DNA of 64,000 nucleotides, from positions 3,363,001-3,427,000 of the forward strand of contig NZ_CP042910.1 of assembly GCF_008298035.1 (NCBI RefSeq), read 5' to 3'. Made by a program: the position numbers and the translations under genes. Positions 51,860 to 61,426 of this stretch are shown piece by piece. A model generated the notes under the pieces. That model was given only the letters and a program-made list of their open reading frames with translations. It had not been told where the DNA came from and searched no databases. Numbering within the stretch: position 1 is the stretch's first letter; each line of letters begins with the position of its first letter. This DNA is from Gimesia maris. Lineage in GTDB: Bacteria; Planctomycetota; Planctomycetia; Planctomycetales; Planctomycetaceae.

Positions 51860-53476
51860 TTACTTTAAACCAAACTGCTTGCCAATATAGGCAATGGCTT
51901 GATCAAGTGGTTTGTAAGCCCTACCCCCTTTTGAATCATAATGTTTGTCAGCAATGGTTCTGTGGGTTTGTCCTAAATAAATTGGCTTCAATGGAATGTA
52001 TTGAATATTTTCTGCAAGAGCAGTGACGCCTGCTTTTTTAACAAACTTCAATTGCAGATCTTTGAAACCATAAGTGGCTCTATTTCTTCCCCAATTCCTT
52101 GAAGCATTATCTGCTTTTGTTGTTTTAACAATGCCTGTGGCATCTACCTGAATTGTTTCAGTGACGATCCTTGCATTGTTCATCGCCTGAAGTGCAAAAA
52201 CTTCATCAGTGCAAAGTGCCATTTCTTTTTTCAAAAGTTTAAGAGTCACATCCCAGAGCTTGTAATTTACAACTGGGGGGTTTTGATACTTTTCAGCTTT
52301 CTTTCTGATCCTTACAATTCTGCCTTTTACTAAATCAATTTCATCTCGTTTCAAATCATTCAAGTCAGATTGTGTCATTCCACAATTTAACATCAACAAA
52401 ATCCAACATTGAAACCTTTGAGGAACTTTTGAATCTTTGGCTATGACTCTTTGAATGTCTTTTTTTGTCCAAAGTTTTTCATGTTTCTTTTTCGCCATAT
52501 CGCTTTTTGCTTTGCTCACTTGGCGGAAGACCAAAATCTTACTAGCAATTGCATTTGGAATGTGCTCAAGATTACATGCTTCTTCATTGACAATATAAAG
52601 GATAAAGGTTTTGAAATATTGGAAGTATAATCTTTTGTTTGCATATTCTGAATTCAGCAAAAAATAGTAATACTTTTTGACTGCCTCAGAATCAATTTTA
52701 GTGATTGGCGTTTTATCCCCAAAGAAATTTCTGAATTTTCCAAGTCTTTCAATTGCATCTGTATAAGTGCTGATTTCAATTTGACCAGCTAGAGCTTGAC
52801 TTGCTTTTGCTTTCAGATAATCATCTGCCCAATAGCCCAATGATTGTGGTATTTTGATACCTGATGTTTGTGCAAATTCTGTTTTTTCTTTCCAATGTTC
52901 AGAAAGCTCAAAAGTCAAAGTGCCAAAATGATCTTTGCCAAAAAAACGACATGCAAAGCTATCTGAAAATTCAGGTTTGTTACTCAATACCTTCATGCAA
53001 GCTCTGGTAAAACTGAGTTCTTGAGGACTATCATCAGATTTTACAATACCAAAATATTCAATTTCTTTTTTGGAGAAAGATGATGTTGAAGAATTCACTT
53101 CTGGAATAAATGTTTCAGGATCAACAAAGGCTTCTTCCAGCCAGTTCACAAACTGGTCAATCTGCGTTGCAATCTTTTGTTCTTTGGTGGTTTGTTCTCG
53201 TGTTTGATCAAAATGATTTTGAACTGGTTTGAAGAGGTCTAGGTAATGTTTGATTAAAGCCATATAGGGCTTTTCAAAGTTCAATTCAGCTTTGTGTTTC
53301 AACCATTCCAAAAGTGCTGCTTCATATCCATCTTTTGTGATTGGATGTTTGAAATAGTATATTTTGTGATTGTGTCGTTTTTTCCAACAACCCCTTGCTG
53401 GATAAGCTTGTAATTCTAGTTTGATGCCTTTTGCTTTTTGTCGATTTGCCCAATTTTTTGATATTGTTTTTGTCAT
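51860..53476 (-). CDS. Divergent tyrosine-recombinase integrase
   Basis: A 538-residue integrase. The frame opens at 53677, but the first 67 residues (RPGGFEPPTYGLEDQ) are the reverse translation of a tRNA 3' end, a well-known artefact, so the ATG at 53476 is preferred. The middle part has a SAM-like domain (KAKASQALAGQIEISTYTDA, FRNFFGDKTPITKIDSE). The catalytic region shows LMLNCGMTQSDLNDLK and the tyrosine in HRTIADKHYDSKGG, but Gln stands where the first catalytic Arg is expected, and the H-x-x-R box is not evident. The gene is visibly AT-rich compared with its neighbours. It may be degenerate or belong to a divergent planctomycete group. Confidence 0.75.
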   Translation of the reverse strand: MTKTISKNWANRQKAKGIKLELQAYPARGCWKKRHNHKIYYFKHPITKDGYEAALLEWLKHKAELNFEKPYMALIKHYLDLFKPVQNHFDQTREQTTKEQKIATQIDQFVNWLEEAFVDPETFIPEVNSSTSSFSKKEIEYFGIVKSDDSPQELSFTRACMKVLSNKPEFSDSFACRFFGKDHFGTLTFELSEHWKEKTEFAQTSGIKIPQSLGYWADDYLKAKASQALAGQIEISTYTDAIERLGKFRNFFGDKTPITKIDSEAVKKYYYFLLNSEYANKRLYFQYFKTFILYIVNEEACNLEHIPNAIASKILVFRQVSKAKSDMAKKKHEKLWTKKDIQRVIAKDSKVPQRFQCWILLMLNCGMTQSDLNDLKRDEIDLVKGRIVRIRKKAEKYQNPPVVNYKLWDVTLKLLKKEMALCTDEVFALQAMNNARIVTETIQVDATGIVKTTKADNASRNWGRNRATYGFKDLQLKFVKKAGVTALAENIQYIPLKPIYLGQTHRTIADKHYDSKGGRAYKPLDQAIAYIGKQFGLK

Positions 53477-53613
53477 GAGATCAAACCCTACTGATTGAAG
53501 TGGACCACTGAGGATTTGTGTATCCTTATTATTGTATCCTTTTGTACCAAGTATCGGGTAGAAAGGATACAATAGGTGCTGTATTATAGTTAGAAAACAG
53601 CAATGTATCTGGT

Positions 53614-53655
53614 CTTCTAATCCGTAGGTCGGTGGTTCGAATCCACCCGGGCGTA
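53614..53655 (+). tRNA. tRNA-Arg(TCT) 3'-half remnant, attachment site
   Basis: CTTCTAA is an anticodon loop with TCT (Arg), then TCCGT, GGTGG-TTCGAAT-CCACC as a perfect T arm and CGGGCGT as the acceptor strand. The 5' half of the tRNA is absent; the upstream bases do not pair. This is the usual product of integration at a tRNA gene, with the integrase gene reading away from it. The rest of 53656-53828 has no gene. Confidence 0.75.
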
Positions 53656-53828
53656 ATTGTAAGGTGTTAATTGACAACCGGTTACGATATTGTTTTCTTG
53701 CTGGTTGTGTACCTGGATGAGTGGTTTTTAATGCGTACTTGATTTGCTCGTTTTCAACGGCATGTAAATAATGGTTAAAAAACGCGACGTGGAATATTCC
53801 TGGGGAACACTTTCATTTCTAATCGCGT

Positions 53829-55832
53829 TCAGTTTTTTTGTTCCGTTTCACAATCGGTCGTCAGTAGAGTGGTCTTGAGGGGACGCGTCAGTCGAAACAC
53901 ACCTGCAGGTCCCCCCGGTGCACCGGAATAGAAGAAGACATGCTGCACACCGGTTTTTGTATCGACGACAGAACCTCCGGTATGAAAGCCGTCGGCTGTC
54001 GCATAAAATATTCCTTTGCGGTCCAGCAATCGGCATTCCAGCTTCCAGTCCGCCGTCTCCCATTTCTCTGGTGAGATACTGAAGAGATTGATCGACATGC
54101 TGCTGCGATCCGACTGCACCGCTTCAAAGTTTCCGGTCACGGGATTGAATATCAGATCGGAAGTATCTACCGAGCGTTTACTGATCATGTTGGTCTCTTT
54201 GGCCTCAAACGATGCGCCGGGTTTGCCGCGCAGCTGAATCAAATGGCGCGTCGTCTGGTTCCGGGCCAGACCATAGAACTCTCCCTGGTGAAAAATAAAG
54301 TTGGGCTCGGCCTGATGACACCAGTCGGGCAGCGGCATGCTGATATTGTTCCAGCTTTCTCCCCCGTCTTTCGACTGATACAGGGCCAGTTCCCTGACGA
54401 TCGTGCCGGGGCGATGATTCTTATACTTCGTATGGTGGCCGAACAGTAGCAGGCCCAGTTTCGGATCATCGATAATCCGGGGGCCGACATAAACAATGGG
54501 GCCGGAATGATGGTCTTCCCGAAAGGCGGTTTTCAGATGGCGCCAGGTTTTCCCTTCGTCATCCGAACGGAAGACACCATGATTACTGACCAGAATGACT
54601 GCCCCGTTCCGCAGCGTTCCAATGGCATTCAGATGCACTTTGTATCCGAGCGGACTTAAGTTTTTGGGGCCGAATTTGTAACGATGAGACAGGGGAATCA
54701 TTCCGCCTCGATTACGGTCTGCTGCCTGCATGCAGTCCCGTATATCGTAAGGTGTGGACCAGGTTTTGCCTCCATCTGTTGAACGCACAATCACGGAATA
54801 GGTCGTGTCGGCATCGGCTTTGCCCGAAAGTTTCACATTATGTCCCGGCATGGCGCGATGAACGACAATCAGGGAATCGCCCGACTTGGTAGCGACGGGC
54901 CAGCCATAATGGTCATTGTCCCCCTGGGGATGATAAGGGAGATTGACAGGGGCAATTTCGAACTGGGCTGCATTCTCACAACAGGCTTGCCCATTTGATT
55001 CGGCATTCAACAGCCGCGTTGCCAGAGCATCGGACTGGGGAGCAGCGCCCCCAGTCGATGCCAGTTTTAAATAGGCTTGCGCGAGTTGCATTCCCAGATC
55101 GATCTGTCCGCGAGAACTGTAATGCGCCAGAAACTTTGTCGGCTTGCCGTTCACGGTGATTTCTTCCGGTTTCCGTTCCAGTGCATCCGTATCGATCATA
55201 ACGACGTTCGCCAGTTCATCGGCAACCTGCTGCTGTATCTGGCGGATCTGGTCTGTATATTCCCGTTCCGGAATAATTCTGCTGATACGACCGAAGACAA
55301 CCGGTAACTCAGGCTGATCTGACTTCTGTCGAACCGCCTGAATCAGGTTCTGGAATTTCTTTGCATATGCCGGTTCATGGAAGCGGGCATCCCGTTCCCC
55401 CTGCATCCAGAACAGAGCAGCGACTTCTCCCCCGCCGGCTTTCTGCGCGTCGTCCAGTTTCTGAAACAAGCCTCTAACCAGAGGCATGCGCGGCTGCCAG
55501 AGACGAATGGCCGTGCCTCCTTTGGCATGTTTGATCAGACCAATCTTCTCGTCCGGAAATGCCCGCGACAGTTCATGGGCAATCGCCAGCTCGGGACCGA
55601 ATTCCTTACCGGGCTTTACGTAAGCAACTTTATTGTGATAAGGAATCCATGTTCCGTTTGACCAGAAATAGACGTTCGTCGGTGGTTGCTGTAATTGTTC
55701 CGGGAGTTCTGCCAGGGTTCCCTGTGAAACCATGTTCGACTGGCCAGCCAGGAGGAATAATTTGTCGATCGCCGGTTCTTTCGCAGAGACCGTGGTCACG
55801 TTAAACCATCCCGCCAGCAAAAAACACAACAT
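53829..55832 (-). CDS. Sialate O-acetylesterase-sialidase fusion, exported
   Basis: A 667-residue secreted enzyme with a signal peptide (MLCFLLAGWFNVTTVSA). Residues 22-270 are a SASA/SGNH esterase: GQSNM at 30-34, FWMQGERDA and the catalytic His region in FLAHYSSRGQIDLG. From about residue 300 there is a sialidase-type beta-propeller with BNR/Asp-boxes (RSTDGGKTWS, RSDDEGKTWR, SKDGGESWN). The fusion could remove O-acetyl groups and then release sialic acids from glycans. An Arg-triad was not mapped, so sialidase activity is inferred from the fold. It is divergent from the XylR-like regulator; no Shine-Dalgarno is visible. Confidence 0.82.
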   Translation of the reverse strand: MLCFLLAGWFNVTTVSAKEPAIDKLFLLAGQSNMVSQGTLAELPEQLQQPPTNVYFWSNGTWIPYHNKVAYVKPGKEFGPELAIAHELSRAFPDEKIGLIKHAKGGTAIRLWQPRMPLVRGLFQKLDDAQKAGGGEVAALFWMQGERDARFHEPAYAKKFQNLIQAVRQKSDQPELPVVFGRISRIIPEREYTDQIRQIQQQVADELANVVMIDTDALERKPEEITVNGKPTKFLAHYSSRGQIDLGMQLAQAYLKLASTGGAAPQSDALATRLLNAESNGQACCENAAQFEIAPVNLPYHPQGDNDHYGWPVATKSGDSLIVVHRAMPGHNVKLSGKADADTTYSVIVRSTDGGKTWSTPYDIRDCMQAADRNRGGMIPLSHRYKFGPKNLSPLGYKVHLNAIGTLRNGAVILVSNHGVFRSDDEGKTWRHLKTAFREDHHSGPIVYVGPRIIDDPKLGLLLFGHHTKYKNHRPGTIVRELALYQSKDGGESWNNISMPLPDWCHQAEPNFIFHQGEFYGLARNQTTRHLIQLRGKPGASFEAKETNMISKRSVDTSDLIFNPVTGNFEAVQSDRSSMSINLFSISPEKWETADWKLECRLLDRKGIFYATADGFHTGGSVVDTKTGVQHVFFYSGAPGGPAGVFRLTRPLKTTLLTTDCETEQKN

Positions 55833-56155
55833 GAGGAATCGTCGAGAATGAAAAATAATGTCACTGCTCCCGTATTGAATCGATGAAAAGTCTGTTTTGT
55901 TTTCCTACGTGAATCACCGGTACTCTGACTGAAAAGATCTGGTGACCGGAATGAAAACCGCATTCTCATGATGGTCGCTACGGCAACCGACGTCTATTCA
56001 ACATAGCGAATAACCTGTTCACTTTTGCGACTTCCGATTTTTAAGGCAGAATCGGTTTGCTATTCCCGGCGACAGACTCTACAAACAGAACTGACAAAAA
56101 ATACTATCAACAGCTTTTGGAATATTACTGATTTAAAACAACAAGGCTCATCATA
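55833..56155. other. Shared regulatory region between divergent genes
   Basis: About 320 bases between the esterase-sialidase gene and the XylR-like gene. It contains short symmetric elements such as TATTC-n8-GAATA near 55995-56015 and a CACCGG/CCGG cluster near 55916-55950, which could bind the regulator. No clear promoter boxes or gene are seen. Confidence 0.4.
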
Positions 56156-57328
56156 GTGGATCGTTTGCGAGTAGCGCTGCTTGTGGAAACGTCGAGAGGA
56201 TATGGTCGTGGAATTCTGCACGGCGTCTGGCAATACATACAGGAACACGAAACCTGGTCGATTCTGTATCGCCCCTGCGGTTTTGGACAAGTAGCGCCTT
56301 CCTGGATCTCTTCCTGGGACGGTGACGGGATCATCGCTTTTATCGACACCGCCAAAACGGCACGGCTGTTAAAGCAATCCGGTGTACCAACGGTTGATCT
56401 ACTCGGAGAACTGATTCCCAAGCCACAGGTTCCCTTTGTCGCGCCTGACAATCAGCAGGTCGCAGAACTGGCGGTTCAATATTTTCTGGACCGGGGTTAT
56501 CAGTCGTTTGCCGCCTGTGGATTTCGAACCGGCCTGCGTCCCATGCTCGATCAACGCTGTCTTAAATTTCAGCAGCAGATTCAGGAAACCGGTGCCGAAT
56601 GCGCGCTGTTTACACCACGGGGAGGCGGCAAAGAGGGGCCTTCCTGGGAACGCGAGCAGGAACAGATCGCCCGCTGGTTACAAGGTCTGCCCAAACCACT
56701 GGCGCTCTTTACCTGCAATGATACACGAGGGCGGGAAGTCTTGAACGCCTGTCAGACACACAATATTTCCGTTCCGGAAGAAGTCGCGGTACTGGGAGTT
56801 GGTAACGACGATATTCTCTGCCAGCTCAGTGACGAGCGTCTCAGCAGCATCGACGTGGATCCCCAACGGGTGGGATACCAGGCGGCTGCCGTCTTGGATT
56901 CCTTAATGCACCAGAAACCGGTTCCCGATCTGACCTTTATCCCTCCCCGCCGGGTCGTGTCGCGGCACTCGACGGATTCACTGGCTGTCACCGATCCGGA
57001 ACTGGCAACCGCGATTCAGTATATTAGACGCTACGCCTGTCGGCAGATCCAGGTGGAGGACGTCGTGAAGCAGGTCAACCTGGAACGCCGCGTGCTGGAA
57101 CGACGGTTTCGAAAACTGCTGGGCCGTTCTCCCAAAGCAGAGATCATCCGCCTGCAACTGGTGCGCGCCCGGGAGCTACTGGCAGAAACAACGCTCTCCA
57201 ATACGGAAATCGCCTACCGTTGCGGGTTTAACAGTGCCGCCTATTTTATGGATCTGTTTCGCCGTAAAGTTGGTCAGACTCCGGGTGAATTTCGCCAGAC
57301 CTCTCAAAGTCCGGAACAAATTGTTTAA
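56156..57328 (+). CDS. XylR-like transcriptional regulator (LacI-type sensor, AraC DNA-binding domain)
   Basis: A 390-residue regulator starting at GTG. Residues 1-265 form a periplasmic-binding-type sensor (RVALLVETSRGYGRGILHGV, VPFVAPDNQQVAELAV, PEEVAVLGVGNDDILC). Residues 285-385 are an AraC/XylS double HTH (VEDVVKQVNLERRVLERRF, TLSNTEIAYRCGFNSAAYFM). This layout matches XylR-like sugar-responsive activators abundant in planctomycetes. It likely responds to a sugar released by the esterase-sialidase and controls the flanking genes. Confidence 0.9.
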   Translation: MDRLRVALLVETSRGYGRGILHGVWQYIQEHETWSILYRPCGFGQVAPSWISSWDGDGIIAFIDTAKTARLLKQSGVPTVDLLGELIPKPQVPFVAPDNQQVAELAVQYFLDRGYQSFAACGFRTGLRPMLDQRCLKFQQQIQETGAECALFTPRGGGKEGPSWEREQEQIARWLQGLPKPLALFTCNDTRGREVLNACQTHNISVPEEVAVLGVGNDDILCQLSDERLSSIDVDPQRVGYQAAAVLDSLMHQKPVPDLTFIPPRRVVSRHSTDSLAVTDPELATAIQYIRRYACRQIQVEDVVKQVNLERRVLERRFRKLLGRSPKAEIIRLQLVRARELLAETTLSNTEIAYRCGFNSAAYFMDLFRRKVGQTPGEFRQTSQSPEQIV

Positions 57329-57557
57329 GCGATAGTAGGTAAGTACACTGCAACACGAAAATGACGCGTATCAGAATATCTGATTCGCAATTGTGAATAG
57401 ACGATGGTCAGGAAAATGTTACCTTGGTAATCAGGCCGTTCCATAATCAGGTGAGACTGCGATGGGCCTTTCTTTTCAGACAAAAATCGGTTGTATCACA
57501 GTGACGGGACATACGGCCGATTAAAAATATCAAACATCAAAAGCAGTTAGAACAACC

Positions 57558-58403
57558 ATGGATCAATTTGAAGTTGCCGCTCGCCTCAAACAGGATGGGT
57601 ACTGTGTTGTCGAAAATGTGATTCCTCCCGGTAAGATCGATTCCATCCGTGAAGAAGTTGTCGCCGCTCAACTGACGCATCACGAAGAAGCCGAACGCGA
57701 GCTGGAAAAAACGCGTGCCCGCGGGCACCGGATCGGCGTGATTGGCGTAGGGTTGTTAAAGCAGGTGGTCAATGCCACTCAATGCTTTACTCCTTACCTG
57801 GCCGATCCCCGTGTACTGGGAGCCGCGGAAGAGATTTTCGGCGACTTTGTCCGTATCTCCTGTACGGACTGTGTAGTGACGCATCCCGGCAATGATCGGG
57901 GTTACTGGCACGCCGACTGGCCTTACAATGCCACGAATACCACACACGTCAAGGCCCCCTATCCGGACGTGATGATGCACCTGGCTTCGATCTGGATGCT
58001 GACTCCGTTTACCAAAGAAAACGGCGCGACTTATATTCTTCCCGGCAGCCACAAATTTGATAACAACCCGGCTGCAGGCGGTATGAGCGACATTGACCAG
58101 GATGCGAATCACCCGGATGAACTGCAGGCCACGGGTCCTGCCGGCAGCGTCTTCCTCTACGACAGTCGGCTCTGGCATGCTGTCGCACCGAACTACAGTG
58201 ATGAGTCGCGGGCCGCATTGATCATTCGCTATGCTCCCTGGTGGCTCAATCTGACGCCAACGATTCGCGGCACGCCCGATCATGAACGGATGGTGCTGGA
58301 AACGGGAGGTAAAAATTACGATGCGATCCCGGTTCGCAGAGAGGCTTTCGAAAAGCTTCCCGATAACATCAAGGAATTGTATCGGCATTGGGTGTCTGAA
58401 TGA
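57558..58403 (+). CDS. Phytanoyl-CoA dioxygenase (PhyH)-like protein
   Basis: A 281-residue 2-oxoglutarate/iron-dependent dioxygenase-type protein. His118-x-Asp120 (HADW) and His207 (LWHAVAPNY) form the iron triad; Arg in SRAALIIRYAPWW would bind 2-oxoglutarate. GATYILPGSHK is the usual PhyH motif. The substrate is unknown; in this context it could hydroxylate a sugar acid or an amino sugar derivative. Its stop overlaps the start of the transporter gene (ATGA), so the two are co-translated. Confidence 0.88.
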   Translation: MDQFEVAARLKQDGYCVVENVIPPGKIDSIREEVVAAQLTHHEEAERELEKTRARGHRIGVIGVGLLKQVVNATQCFTPYLADPRVLGAAEEIFGDFVRISCTDCVVTHPGNDRGYWHADWPYNATNTTHVKAPYPDVMMHLASIWMLTPFTKENGATYILPGSHKFDNNPAAGGMSDIDQDANHPDELQATGPAGSVFLYDSRLWHAVAPNYSDESRAALIIRYAPWWLNLTPTIRGTPDHERMVLETGGKNYDAIPVRREAFEKLPDNIKELYRHWVSE

Positions 58404-60895
58404 CTTCTACAGCAGGTTTGACTCCTGGTAGCACAGGAGGATGCTTTCTGCTGTATGTCTTACGGTATTTCCTCCTCATCTACCTGTGTCTGATGTCTTT
58501 CGGCGGGAGTGCCCGCGCTGCCGAGCCTCAAACCGCTGCGCTGGACTGGCAGGAGCTATCCGTTCCGGAAACTGAAACTGCCGGCAAGTATGCCGTCCTG
58601 CAAAATCAACTGCTGTTCGTCTCTGCAGACAATTGCATCTTCACACTCACCGGCCTGGAAGCAACCTGGCAGCAGGCCGACCTTGCCCCCGATGAAGAAT
58701 GGTCGACGCTGTTTCAACAACTTAAACAGGGAGCCAGTCTGCAATCCACCACAGCCGGCGTTATCTGCAGCGGGGGGACGTCGGCAGAAGTGCGTCTGAT
58801 CCGGGCCAGTGACGAACGACTGCAACTTTCCGTTCTGCCACGATTACCGGATTCGATTCAACAGTCCGCCTGTGCTGTTCTGAATGATGTGCTGTATCTA
58901 TTGGGCCAGTTTGAGAACAGTGCCGACAGTAAAGGTTGGTCGCTTGATGTTTCAGCCGACACACAACAGCAACGCAAGTGGCAGGAATGGCAACTGCCTG
59001 AAAGACAGCTCCAGCAGCCTGTGCTGCGGGTTCAGAACGGGAGTTTATATCTGCTGCAGAAACAAGCTTCCGAAGTCTATCTCTACAAGAAACAGGGAGA
59101 CTGGCAACCCGTCAGTTCGGCGCCGCGCAGTACTTTCAGTCAGCCCGCCCTTAACCTGGGGCCTTCTCATTTCCTGCTGCCGGCTGATTCCGCGCAGGAC
59201 CACGATCTGCTCTATCACACGATCACCGACACCTGGCGCATCGCCCCTTTTAGCTTAATGCCAACCGCTGCCCAGACACGAGACGCACTTCAGTCCGCCT
59301 GCAACTGGCAGGAAGGGGTGCTGTTGGTCTATCCGGAAACACTGTTCTGGGGACATTCACGGCGTCTTTCTCAAGGCTTTCAGACAGCCGACCTGATTGT
59401 GCTCGGGTTGTACTCGGTCATGCTGATCGCGATGAGCGTTTATTTTGCCAGGCGGAACCAGAACTGCCAGGAATATTTTCTGGCAGGCCAGCGTATTCCC
59501 TGGTGGGCTGCCGGTTTGAGTCTGCTGGGCAGTTCGCTGAGTGCCATTACCTTCATGGCATTCCCAGCCATGTCCTTTCGCACCAACTGGGTCTACCTGC
59601 TGGGTAACTTCATGATACTGGTGGTCGCACCACTGGTGATCTGGTTTTATCTCCCCTTTTACCGTCGCCTGAAAGTGACGACAGCCTATGAGTACCTCGA
59701 ACATCGTTTCGGACTACCGACGCGTCTGGTGGGCAGCAGTGCATTTCTGCTGTTTCAACTGGGACGCATGGGAGTCGTGGTCTATCTGCCGGCCCTGGCT
59801 TTGTCGACGGTCAGCAGTTGGGATGTCTATACCTGTATTCTGGTCATCGGCTGCGTGGCGACATTGTATACGACGCTGGGAGGTATCGAAGCGGTCATCT
59901 GGACTGATGTCATACAGGTTCTCGTGTTGATCGGAGGGGCCCTCATCAGCCTGTTTGTGATACTGTCGAAAATCCCGGGCGGGATGGAGTCGGCCATTTC
60001 AGCAAGTCTCTCAGCCGGCAAACTGCATGCGGTGAATTATTCCTGGGATGTGGCATCCACGGGAATCGGCGTTGTGATTGTCGGGAACCTGTTCAAGTTT
60101 CTGATTCCCTACAGCAGCGATCAGGGAGTGATTCAACGTTATCTGACCACCAGCGACGAACGTCAGGCAGCGCGGGGAATCTGGCTCAACGCCGCCGCAT
60201 CGATTCCGGTCTGGACGCTGTTTTTTGCGCTGGGAACCGGCTTGTGGGTCTTCTACCGGGCCAGCCCGGAACGACTCGATCCGCTCGGTCGCACCGATGA
60301 AATCTTCGCCTGGTTCATTGTGCATGAGCTTCCCGCCGGTGTCTCGGGATTAGTGATCGCCGGCCTGTTTGCGGCTTCCATGTCGAGCCTGGATACCAGC
60401 CTCAACTCCATGGCCACAGCCATCACTGCCGACTTCTACCAGAGCTTACGCCCGCAAGCCACCGACCGCAGTGCCTTGCGGCTGGCGCGCTGGCTGACTG
60501 TGTTACTGGGGATCTTTGGAACGCTGACAGCGATCTACCTGGCGCGCGCGAACACGCAATCCATCTGGGACCAGTTTCTGAAAATCATGGGACTGTTCGG
60601 CGGAGGACTGGCGGGAATGTTTATCGCGGGAATTTTTACACGCCGCACGACACAGACGGGGGTCCTGCTTGGATTTTCGCTGAGTGCATTCGTACTATAC
60701 CAGGTACAACTGCGGGGCACCGTTCATTTTTTTCTATACGGCGCCATTGGAATTCTGACCTGTGCTCTCAGCGGCTGGCTGTTCAGTCTGCTGCTGCCCC
60801 AAAGCAGGAAACAGATCGAAGGCCTGACAATTTACACATTAAAGCCGCCTGGTTCGGGGGAGGCTGACCTTAAGCAATCAGAGTCAGCTGATTAA
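58400..60895 (+). CDS. Sodium/solute symporter with N-terminal propeller domain
   Basis: An 831-residue fusion. A leader helix (LRYFLLIYLCLMSFGGSARA) is followed by about 270 residues with kelch-like blade patterns (YAVLQNQLLFVSADNCIFTL, CAVLNDVLYLLGQFENSAD), resembling NanM-type mutarotases. From residue 330 the SSF transporter begins: ADLIVLGLYSVMLIAMSVYF, QEYFLAGQRIPWWAAGLSLL and GLFAASMSSLDTSLNSMATA, the sodium-symporter signature. The propeller would sit outside the membrane and feed the transporter. Together with the esterase-sialidase this suggests sialic-acid uptake. Specificity is inferred. Confidence 0.85.
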   Translation: MTSTAGLTPGSTGGCFLLYVLRYFLLIYLCLMSFGGSARAAEPQTAALDWQELSVPETETAGKYAVLQNQLLFVSADNCIFTLTGLEATWQQADLAPDEEWSTLFQQLKQGASLQSTTAGVICSGGTSAEVRLIRASDERLQLSVLPRLPDSIQQSACAVLNDVLYLLGQFENSADSKGWSLDVSADTQQQRKWQEWQLPERQLQQPVLRVQNGSLYLLQKQASEVYLYKKQGDWQPVSSAPRSTFSQPALNLGPSHFLLPADSAQDHDLLYHTITDTWRIAPFSLMPTAAQTRDALQSACNWQEGVLLVYPETLFWGHSRRLSQGFQTADLIVLGLYSVMLIAMSVYFARRNQNCQEYFLAGQRIPWWAAGLSLLGSSLSAITFMAFPAMSFRTNWVYLLGNFMILVVAPLVIWFYLPFYRRLKVTTAYEYLEHRFGLPTRLVGSSAFLLFQLGRMGVVVYLPALALSTVSSWDVYTCILVIGCVATLYTTLGGIEAVIWTDVIQVLVLIGGALISLFVILSKIPGGMESAISASLSAGKLHAVNYSWDVASTGIGVVIVGNLFKFLIPYSSDQGVIQRYLTTSDERQAARGIWLNAAASIPVWTLFFALGTGLWVFYRASPERLDPLGRTDEIFAWFIVHELPAGVSGLVIAGLFAASMSSLDTSLNSMATAITADFYQSLRPQATDRSALRLARWLTVLLGIFGTLTAIYLARANTQSIWDQFLKIMGLFGGGLAGMFIAGIFTRRTTQTGVLLGFSLSAFVLYQVQLRGTVHFFLYGAIGILTCALSGWLFSLLLPQSRKQIEGLTIYTLKPPGSGEADLKQSESAD

Positions 60896-60916
60896 ACAGC
60901 GTCTCTTTCAGATTGA

Positions 60917-61339
60917 CTATTTCTTCAGTTTGAATTCGTGTTTGAGCGGTTCCTGTCCCGCTTCAATTTGAATTTCCAGTGTAGAAGCGGAGTTCCACTC
61001 ATCGGGAAGGTACTGTTCTGTGGACGGACCATCGTCCATCGGGCTGTCTTCCACCTTCTTATCGACGGGGCGATATGCTTCTACCTGCACACGATGCTTC
61101 CCTAATGGAACGCCCCCCTTATGATCAATGATGAACGTACCATTTTTAATATACGCAGAAGAAGCCGGCCCCCCTTGCTCACCAAGGGGGGTAAAACGGA
61201 TGAGACCATCCGTGATGGGTGCTTCCTCATAAATCACGGTTCCCTGAACAACCCGACGCGATGGTTCGTCACCGAGTTGTGCTCCACAACCAGACAGAAC
61301 CAGACTTAATAATCCGATAAACAGCCCGCTTCGAATCAT
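60917..61339 (-). CDS. Small lipoprotein, carboxypeptidase-regulatory-like
   Basis: A 140-residue lipoprotein; the signal ends in LLSLVLSGC (lipobox LSGC). The remainder is a beta-sandwich-like pattern (VVQGTVIYEEAPITDGLIRF, TFIIDHKGGVPLGKHRVQVE) common in planctomycete lipoproteins and similar to a carboxypeptidase regulatory-like fold. There is no catalytic motif. It converges on the symporter gene, with 21 bp between the stops. Confidence 0.75.
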   Translation of the reverse strand: MIRSGLFIGLLSLVLSGCGAQLGDEPSRRVVQGTVIYEEAPITDGLIRFTPLGEQGGPASSAYIKNGTFIIDHKGGVPLGKHRVQVEAYRPVDKKVEDSPMDDGPSTEQYLPDEWNSASTLEIQIEAGQEPLKHEFKLKK

Positions 61340-61426
61340 TACAGTGTACCTTTATTGCTAAACAGAAGAAGGAGCCGTAACCGGTTCGCACTCATCCTGA
61401 TACTAAATATTATAGAAACGTTAAAC

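Noticed and set aside
53477-53677. N-terminal extension of the integrase (RPGGFEPPTYGLEDQ)
   Set aside because: This peptide is the known antisense translation of a tRNA T arm and appears in many mis-annotated integrases.
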